From assembly GCA_001509335.1 (NCBI GenBank), contig LGGY01000004.1:1-20298 (forward strand): a stretch of DNA of 20,298 nt, written 5' to 3'. Source of the DNA: Fidelibacterota bacterium 46_43 (GTDB lineage: Bacteria > Fidelibacterota > Fidelibacteria > Fidelibacterales > Fidelibacteraceae). The position numbers were made by a program, and so were the translations under genes. The notes below the pieces were generated by a model. It ran no database searches. It saw only the letters and a program-made list of their open reading frames with translations, and was not told the DNA's origin. The number at the start of each line of letters is the position of its first letter. Positions within the stretch are counted from its first letter, which is position 1. Positions 15,370 through 20,298 of the stretch are shown here, piece after piece.

Positions 15370-16837
15370 GTTTTTCTTTAAAATCCTTGATGGCCTGGAA
15401 GAGAGATTCGGCAACTTTCTGCCGGTAAGAAGCCCGCTTAAGTTTTTGCAGATCTGTTTTATTAGAAATAAAGCTGACTTCAGTCAGAATACTAGGCATG
15501 GAAGCTCCCAGTAGCACATAGAATCCGGCCTGTTTCACACCGCGGGATGTTGTTTTCAGATTACGGATATAGTTTTTTTCCACCAGGGCCGCCAGATCTT
15601 CACTCTCTTTCACAAAAGCACTTTGAGCCATGGCCGCCAGGATATATTGTTCGTTGGTAATTTTTTCATAGATTTCCTGGTTTTCTTCCAGACGGATCAC
15701 CTGGTTCTCTGTTTCGGCGATTTTTATCGCCTCTTCTGTCAGCCGGGGTGCCAGCAAAAAGGTTTCGCTGCCACTCACCCGCCGGTTGTCATGACTATTA
15801 CAATGAATACTGATAAAAAGCTTTCCGTTGGCGTTGTTGGCTATTTTAGGCCGCTGATGCAGTGGAATGAACACATCGGTTTTTCGGGTGTAAACCACAT
15901 GGGTGCCCAGCTCCCGTTCTAGCATACGACCCAGGCGGAGGGTTATGTCCAAGGTAATATCTTTTTCCCGGGTGCCGTCCGCTCCCAGGGCGCCCGGATC
16001 CCTTCCTCCATGACCCGCATCCAGAACAATGGTGTCGATAAGCCATTTTTCAGATGCTTCCAGAGTCCGTTCAGATGCTGTTAGTGAGGATGGTTTTCTC
16101 AAATTGATATGGATACTCCGGGTTTCGGGATCAATGTAGAAATCATATCCTGATATGGCATTCCGAAGGCGGATAGAAAGCTGAAATGTTTCACCGGATT
16201 GAATGGGGATGATACCGCGAAGAATACCGGAATCGTAAGTCCTGTTAAGCTGGATGGTGTCTCCCGTTGCCCCATAGATGGTGCAGTAAAGCCAACCATT
16301 GCGTCCCTCCCAGATGTTGATGTCCTGTTCCTGAAAGAGCCGGGTGGTTTCAATGCGAAGTGTGGAACCGTTCTTAAAATTCTGGATGACAATATCCCGT
16401 ATGCTGTAAGATTCGGGCTCGAGAATCAGAGTTCGTCTTTCAGGAGAAAACGTCAGATCCGGATAGATACGGGTATGGAGAAATCGGATCCACTCGTAAA
16501 GCGGTACCAAAAGTTCATGTCCGTAACGTTCGACCGGAGCCGGGAGGTGATAAGTACTGACATCCAGGTGAATAAAGGCACTTCCACCGTGGATTGTTAC
16601 CATGTGTCCGCCCAGACGACCGTGGGCTGCCCGGCTTGTTGTGTCTGACAAGGGATCTTCACTTAGGTTAAGCAGAAATTCTGAGGCGGAAATCCAAGGA
16701 TATCCGTACAGTTCATGTACGGGTATTTCAACACCCGGGTCCAGGTTGGTTTGTTTGACATTGACAGTGGTTCTTCCCTGTAAAAGGACAGGAAAAATAA
16801 ATGCAAGCAGGAATGTGTATTGCCATTTTTTTACCAT
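15344..16837 (-). CDS. N-acetylmuramoyl-L-alanine amidase (Amidase_3) with N-terminal AMIN/stalk-like region
   Basis: 497 residues with a signal peptide ('WQYTFLLAFIFPVLLQG', 5-21). Residues about 25-250 are beta-rich: a copper-amine-oxidase-like stalk segment ('GHELLVPLYEWIRFLH') followed by an AMIN-like region ('GSTLRIETTRLF', 'FQLSIRLRNAISGYDFYID'), which in relatives directs the enzyme to peptidoglycan or the division site. Residues about 265-490 are the zinc amidase: H276 in 'LDAGHGGRDPGA', E291 in 'TREKDITLDI', H345 in 'FISIHCNSH' and the catalytic E453 in 'PSILTEVSFISN'. The Amidase_3 insert at 366-430 is long and helical, as in division amidases kept inactive until bound by an EnvC/NlpD-type activator. 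It cuts the amide bond between muramic acid and L-alanine in the periplasm. It starts 11 bases after the upstream barrel gene and overlaps murI. Confidence 0.95.
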   Translation of the reverse strand: MVKKWQYTFLLAFIFPVLLQGRTTVNVKQTNLDPGVEIPVHELYGYPWISASEFLLNLSEDPLSDTTSRAAHGRLGGHMVTIHGGSAFIHLDVSTYHLPAPVERYGHELLVPLYEWIRFLHTRIYPDLTFSPERRTLILEPESYSIRDIVIQNFKNGSTLRIETTRLFQEQDINIWEGRNGWLYCTIYGATGDTIQLNRTYDSGILRGIIPIQSGETFQLSIRLRNAISGYDFYIDPETRSIHINLRKPSSLTASERTLEASEKWLIDTIVLDAGHGGRDPGALGADGTREKDITLDITLRLGRMLERELGTHVVYTRKTDVFIPLHQRPKIANNANGKLFISIHCNSHDNRRVSGSETFLLAPRLTEEAIKIAETENQVIRLEENQEIYEKITNEQYILAAMAQSAFVKESEDLAALVEKNYIRNLKTTSRGVKQAGFYVLLGASMPSILTEVSFISNKTDLQKLKRASYRQKVAESLFQAIKDFKEKHEKDIPNH

Positions 16838-16848
16838 ATCTACATAAT

Positions 16849-18249
16849 TTACCGGTTCGTGGAATCCAAAGCAATTTGCAATTGGACAACACCCCGAATA
16901 TCCTCACGGCTCATCGAAAATCCAAGGCTTGTTCTCACGGATTGAACAGGATAAACATAAGTGATATCCAGAGTCGAAAGATTTTCTTTTCCGGCTTTTT
17001 GGATCACTGGCTGACTGCCACAATAAAGCCGGGTATACCACAAATCTGAACTGCCCCCCATTATCTGACTGAATTGAATTTTCAAAGTAGCTTCGTTGTG
17101 CTTCAGACTCACCAGAAAAATACCAGCGGATGCCGGTTGATGGAAATCTGTAGATATCAGCCAGACGTTTTGTAATTCTACCCAGGGTGTAATTGACAAA
17201 TAAAAGGCTTGTTTAAACGTAAAGTGATGGTTTTTGATACAGGTAAGATAGGCCGGAATAGTAGAGGATTCACAAATCGTATGTTCAGAAATCAAATACA
17301 TGAGTGTCTCGGATTTCATGTTTCCAAAATGAGATGAAAGGTACAGTTCGGTTTTTCTGTCATAGCCGTCACCCCTGGTTTGTTGTATTAAGGATGTCTT
17401 GAGTGAGTGCCCTTTGCGGAGGCTGATAGAAAGACCCCATCCGGCTCCTGTGCAACCCGCTTTGTTGCCGCCAAACCAGGGATGTTTACCATAAAGGGGA
17501 TTAAAACAGTTTGATGTTGTGTAGGCCAGAAAGATAAAACGGGTTCGATTTCCTTTGATCGTCAGATTTCCACAGGCATGTCCCCATTCCTTATTGTGCC
17601 AGCGATACGAGATATTTGATTGTGCCAGAAAACGCTCTCCGCAGACCTGGACCATGCTTTCCTGCCATTGGTCCGGGCTTTGATACAGAGCTACAGCATA
17701 GTTTGGATATCGGACTTCAAGGGAAGCACCAAAACCCTCTTCACTGAGAATGAGTGTTGCAGACAGTTTTTGCAGATCCAGGGACGCATATCCTGAAAAG
17801 GGGGAATAGGTATAGGGTCCTTTACGAAGGGCTATCGATTGTTTAAGTTCCGTGTTTCCCGGATACAGGGATCTGCGGGCTGTGGCTTTGCCCACAATCC
17901 ATCCCCGGGCGTGGGAAATCAAAACCGGTCCGCCACCCAGTGATATTTTTTTGGTTTTAAAATGCATAGAGCAGGCATTTTGGCCTTTCTCAAAGCCGGC
18001 CTGTCCGAAGGTTCTGAAAGAGAATGAAGGCGTTAGTGTGATATTTGCCCGGTGAGAATAGGGATAGTCACTACCCGTGCGGATTTGAAAGCGGATACTT
18101 CCCGTTGCTACGGAATCCAGAGTCAGTTGAAGAAATTCCGAATCTTCTCTGAAAAGCAGGGATGTATCGGCATAAAGCAGGTTCAGAATTCCCGGCACAC
18201 AGAGGACCCATAACATAAACCGACAAAGGGATGCCAGCGGCATTGCCAT
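16849..18249 (-). CDS. Probable outer-membrane beta-barrel protein, related to the barrel half of the helix-hairpin-helix protein
   Basis: 466 residues; GGAG lies 6 bases before the ATG at 18249, and the first 67 bases overlap the upstream gene. A signal peptide is visible ('FMLWVLCVPGILNLLYAD', 11-28). The rest is beta-rich, with alternating hydrophobic/polar strands and many aromatic residues, and no recognisable enzyme motif. A stretch near the first quarter ('SLGGGPVLISHARGW', then 'YSPFSGYASLDLQKLSATL') has the same spacing as 'AAFGQGVIMESVDYF' and 'YVPLRGLTAEIQWKSLYF' in the plus-strand barrel fusion. I therefore read it as a distant, shorter member lacking the helix-hairpin-helix front end. 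Its partner upstream resembles the PorV-like partner of that fusion. It also has several cysteines, unusual for a barrel. Function unknown. Confidence 0.65.
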   Translation of the reverse strand: MAMPLASLCRFMLWVLCVPGILNLLYADTSLLFREDSEFLQLTLDSVATGSIRFQIRTGSDYPYSHRANITLTPSFSFRTFGQAGFEKGQNACSMHFKTKKISLGGGPVLISHARGWIVGKATARRSLYPGNTELKQSIALRKGPYTYSPFSGYASLDLQKLSATLILSEEGFGASLEVRYPNYAVALYQSPDQWQESMVQVCGERFLAQSNISYRWHNKEWGHACGNLTIKGNRTRFIFLAYTTSNCFNPLYGKHPWFGGNKAGCTGAGWGLSISLRKGHSLKTSLIQQTRGDGYDRKTELYLSSHFGNMKSETLMYLISEHTICESSTIPAYLTCIKNHHFTFKQAFYLSITPWVELQNVWLISTDFHQPASAGIFLVSLKHNEATLKIQFSQIMGGSSDLWYTRLYCGSQPVIQKAGKENLSTLDITYVYPVQSVRTSLGFSMSREDIRGVVQLQIALDSTNR

Positions 18250-18962
18250 TGAAAACTCCAGGAACGGTAAAAAAGTGAAAAGGAAGCATGAAAGGCACGA
18301 CTCAGGCTAAACCAGGCAGCATTCCATGCCGTGAAAGGTCCGGGCTTGAACGATGCTCCCCAGCCCCAATCCGGCGGGAAACCATCCCGACAAAATACAC
18401 CGGTAGTCAGGTACACATCGGTCAGCAAGCGCAGTCCAATTGTCCCGAACCATGCCGGCGAATTGAGGGTGGGACTCTCTTGGGGGAGAGATAAACCCGG
18501 CAGGAAATCGTAGCCAAGGCTGGTATAAAATTCCGGGAGAGGTTGCATGATCAGCCTCCACGAAAGCGAAAATTCATGAACAGTTCTTGATTCAGCCGGA
18601 GATGCCCGTGTCCAGTTTATAGATACAAAACCGGTCAGATGGGGGGTGAGATGCCGAGTCATCTGAAGATCAAATTCCCGAGAAACCAGCAACTCATGAA
18701 ACTGAAAGGAACAGTCCAGCCCGATAGTGGATTTTCTCTTTTTGTGCAGGTAATGAAAGCCCCCTTCCTTGATGAACGAGTTATGATAACCCCGTATGAC
18801 GCATGTATTGGGTGAAGACACATGGATAGAGTCGGTGAACAGGGTGATATCAAGCCACGCAAGACCACTCCGGCCCATTACATGGGAAAAAAATTCCACA
18901 CCGTACAGAGAAACGGGAAGTAACCAAAAAAAGAGAAAGAAAAAATGGTGTTTTCGCATCAT
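18183..18962 (-). CDS. Envelope protein distantly resembling PorV/PorQ-type barrels
   Basis: 259 residues from the first ATG of an ATGATG pair at 18962; a GTG at 18983 would add seven residues before the signal peptide and is less likely. The signal peptide is strong ('HHFFFLFFWLLPVSLYGVEFF', from residue 5). The protein is beta-rich. Its region from G176 to Y232 ('GLRLLTDVYLTTGVF', 'WGWGASFKPGPFTAWNAAW', 'FHASFSLFY') aligns by eye with residues 245-300 of the plus-strand PorV-like protein ('GLEYYVLEWLVLRTGI', 'LALGAGIHTDWGHVDYALI', 'MFSLHF'). Unlike that protein it has only a degraded NPA turn ('SGLAWLDITLFTDS...SPNT'). No clear Shine-Dalgarno sequence precedes the start. It overlaps the next gene by 67 bases. 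Function unknown; a partner of the following barrel is the natural guess. Confidence 0.6.
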   Translation of the reverse strand: MMRKHHFFFLFFWLLPVSLYGVEFFSHVMGRSGLAWLDITLFTDSIHVSSPNTCVIRGYHNSFIKEGGFHYLHKKRKSTIGLDCSFQFHELLVSREFDLQMTRHLTPHLTGFVSINWTRASPAESRTVHEFSLSWRLIMQPLPEFYTSLGYDFLPGLSLPQESPTLNSPAWFGTIGLRLLTDVYLTTGVFCRDGFPPDWGWGASFKPGPFTAWNAAWFSLSRAFHASFSLFYRSWSFQWQCRWHPFVGLCYGSSVCREF

Positions 18963-18967
18963 GGGAA

Positions 18968-18996
18968 AGTATACGAAAATCACGCCATTGTATCAA
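18968..18996 (-). promoter_or_regulatory. Candidate sigma-70-type promoter for the minus-strand envelope/cell-wall run
   Basis: On the minus strand TTGATA (18991-18996) and TATACT (18968-18973) are separated by exactly 17 bases, each one mismatch from the general consensus. The predicted start of transcription would fall at about 18961, on top of the ATGATG at 18962-18957, which would make the message leaderless or nearly so; no Shine-Dalgarno sequence is visible there, in agreement. FCB-group bacteria often use a different promoter form (TTTG / TAnnTTTG), so this may be chance in AT-rich DNA. Confidence 0.3.
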
Positions 18997-19050
18997 CATT
19001 AATTTATATTTACTATATATTGTAATTCGAATAGTAGGGTCATACTTTAT

Positions 19051-19305
19051 TCAAAGAATGATATGGATACCGGGCTGCTTCAGCAGATTTTGTTTATATG
19101 CATTTTTTTGATCTTCTGATAAAACGACAAGAGTCAGATGCCAGCTGACATAATTTCCTTTTTTACTAATATTCCCTGGTTTCAACGAATAGGAATCCAT
19201 ATTTGGGATAAGTGAAGACACAGCATGTTTGATCACGGATGGATTCTTTCCGATGATACGGAAGGTCCAGGTGCAGGGATATGAAATGGTTGGCTTACCG
19301 GGCAT
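19051..19305 (-). CDS. DUF493 (YbeD-like) small protein
   Basis: 84 residues from the ATG at 19305, which has AGGA about six bases upstream; a TTG at 19329 is the only longer choice. The sequence follows the DUF493 family almost end to end: N-terminal 'ISYPCTWTFRIIGKN', a helix ('SVIKHAVSSLI'), then the hallmark 'KPGNISKKGNYVSWHLTLVV' and the final helix and strand 'LLKQPGIHIIL'. Compare the E. coli YbeD pattern of 'fP..ftyKvmG', 'kpSskGNYhSvsi' and 'vrmvL'. The fold is a small ferredoxin-like, ACT-like domain; the cellular role is not settled in any organism, with proposals of a regulatory ligand- or protein-binding domain. It is a lone gene in AT-rich DNA, 88 bases upstream of the envelope pair, and may be separately transcribed. 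Confidence 0.8.
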   Translation of the reverse strand: MPGKPTISYPCTWTFRIIGKNPSVIKHAVSSLIPNMDSYSLKPGNISKKGNYVSWHLTLVVLSEDQKNAYKQNLLKQPGIHIIL

Positions 19306-19569
19306 CACGTTTCCTGGGTTTTGTTTCAATTGGAAGTTATGTGATCAGGGGGAAAATGGAAAGAGGAGAAGGGGTGTCTCTGAACAATTTAAATTAATAT
19401 ATGAAGAGCAATATAAACTTGCTTTTTTTATGTGCACGGTGTTATTTTTTCCCCGGGGAGTCAAACAGATAGGAATTTTCATATATTATAATCAATCGAA
19501 ATCACTCCCACATTGCTTTAAGAATCCAGGTATTATCTCAAAAGACATTTTTTCTTCGATATACTATGC
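19306..19569. other. AT-rich gene-free stretch
   Basis: Nothing in this stretch reads like a conserved protein in any frame. It contains a pyrimidine-rich tract on the minus strand (about 19347-19380) just upstream of the DUF493 gene, a perfect CCCCGGGG palindrome at 19451-19458 with no loop, and a TATAAT on the minus strand (19485-19490) without a matching upstream box. It probably carries the DUF493 promoter and the end of the gene to its right. No hairpin with a T-run was found. Confidence 0.5.
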
Positions 19570-20298
19570 TTAAAACTCACAGGAATTACTTCTCTTTACC
19601 CCATACACTTCAAATTTTATCCATATTACCGATATCCTTACCTTGTAAACTTCCCGGCCCCTTCTATTCATCGGGCAGACATTCAAATAAATATATGGAA
19701 GTGTACTATTCTGAAATCGCTGTTTAAACAGATATTCCATCCGTAACAAGACAAAACCGTATAACACAGGTTTTTTTCTCCTCTGGAGTAAGGTCTTTCT
19801 GATACCGAATATTCAGATTGAGGTGATGAATGGGAAGGTTTATGTCACCGTCTGCCAATAGAGACCATTTCGAATTTTGGATATACGGCTTGTTTCCTTC
19901 TGTATCGGAAATGATATACCGGGCGGCTTTTCCCCGAAGCTTCAGTTTTCCCCAAACTGGATTCCATACTGATAACGGTTACGGGATTGATGAGAAGGGT
20001 GATTGTTCCTGCCGGGCCCCGGGAGCTCAAAGGATCGCATGTAAAATGCACAGATGGATTGCGTGGTTTTCTCCGGTACACAGAAAATCCCGGGTCTAAA
20101 CGCCCCACGGTTTGGGTCCAACGGGCGGCGAGTTGTCCGTCCTCAAGATCATGATAGCTTTCTTCAGGCAGTACAATTCCGGGATAAGCCTCCAGAAGGG
20201 TGTTTAAGGCTTCGTAAACCGAAGGCTGCCAGAGGCCGGTCTTTGATAAAAAACAGGATTCGAATTCATAGAATCCGGACCAGGTTAACGGGGTGGTT
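19570..20298 (-). pseudogene. Frame-disrupted, edge-truncated gene of unknown function
   Basis: On the minus strand, protein-like sequence runs from the window edge in one frame ('GLWQPSVYEALNTLLEAYPG', 'DGQLAARWTQTVGRLDPGFS', 'GTITLLINPVTVI') to a stop at 19845. It continues better in the next frame ('GKLKLRGKAARYIISDTEG', 'WSLLADGDINLPIHHLNLNI', 'YQKDLTPEEKK') to a stop at 19724. The third frame ('VLYGFVLLRMEYLFKQRFQN', 'PYIYLNVCPMNRRGREVYKV') runs to 19570. Both changes are in the same direction (one surplus base each). Each can be placed on a homopolymer: GGGGAAAA at 19946-19953 (or its twin at 19928-19935), and seven A at 19771-19777. The joined reading is about 240 residues, beta-rich, with no family recognised. 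It is either a decaying gene or sequencing error. The first frame change is better supported than the second; if only the first is real the gene ends at 19724. Confidence 0.45.

Noticed and set aside
19451..19458. CCCCGGGG palindrome as a terminator or operator
   Set aside because: There is no loop, so no hairpin can form, and an eight-base GC palindrome alone is weak evidence for a binding site.
19229..19573. Plus-strand frame whose middle ('EQFKLIYEEQYKLAFFMC') looks a little like the start of an ECF sigma factor
   Set aside because: It overlaps the DUF493 gene antisense, has no suitable start or ribosome binding site at that point, and nothing after the first 20 residues matches sigma region 2 in any frame.
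19845..20110. Programmed ribosomal frameshift as the explanation for the broken gene
   Set aside because: The needed change is +1, with no shift-prone stop or slippery heptamer of a known type. A second change downstream at another homopolymer makes error or decay more likely.

Overview
The window looks like a chromosomal piece from an uncultured or little-studied member of the Fibrobacterota-Chlorobiota-Bacteroidota (FCB) superphylum, for example a Marinimicrobia, Calditrichota, KSB1 or Ignavibacteria-like lineage. The main clue is a C-terminal sorting domain of the 'AYPNPFN' type, typical of type IX secretion cargo in these groups. A PorV/PorQ-like barrel and a helix-hairpin-helix/beta-barrel fusion sit beside it. 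The phylum cannot be fixed without a search.

Plus-strand block, positions 1-9297: a tightly packed run of envelope and secreted-protein genes. Two tandem paralogous secreted proteins with OB-fold-like domains (the first cut by the window edge) are followed by a PorV/PorQ-like barrel, a barrel with two N-terminal helix-hairpin-helix regions, a FadL/OmpP1-like barrel and a secreted 5'-nucleotidase. Spacings run from a 1-base overlap to 27 bases, so this is probably one operon. After 130 bases a second plus-strand block (9428-13267) holds a nucleoside phosphorylase-family enzyme, a family 2 glycosyltransferase, a secreted alpha/beta hydrolase of the homoserine-acetyltransferase fold, and the aminopeptidase C/bleomycin hydrolase gene pepC.

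Minus-strand block, 18962 down to 13247: two further envelope proteins, an N-acetylmuramoyl-L-alanine amidase, glutamate racemase (murI) and folylpolyglutamate synthase (folC), all overlapping or within 11 bases. Its last gene converges on pepC with a 21-base overlap. The first two genes look like a diverged second copy of the plus-strand pair 'PorV-like barrel + large barrel', but without the helix-hairpin-helix part. Upstream lies a small DUF493 (YbeD-like) gene in AT-rich DNA. At the right edge a minus-strand gene of unknown function can be read only by changing frame twice, each time at a homopolymer run.

The most interesting idea is functional and inferential. The plus-strand genes could form an extracellular nucleic-acid scavenging line: secreted OB-fold/lamin-tail proteins, an outer-membrane barrel carrying DNA-binding-type helix-hairpin-helix motifs, another uptake-type barrel, a periplasmic 5'-nucleotidase, and then a cytoplasmic nucleoside-cleaving enzyme. 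No nuclease is visible in the window. No tRNA, rRNA, CRISPR array, insertion sequence or convincing intrinsic terminator was seen.
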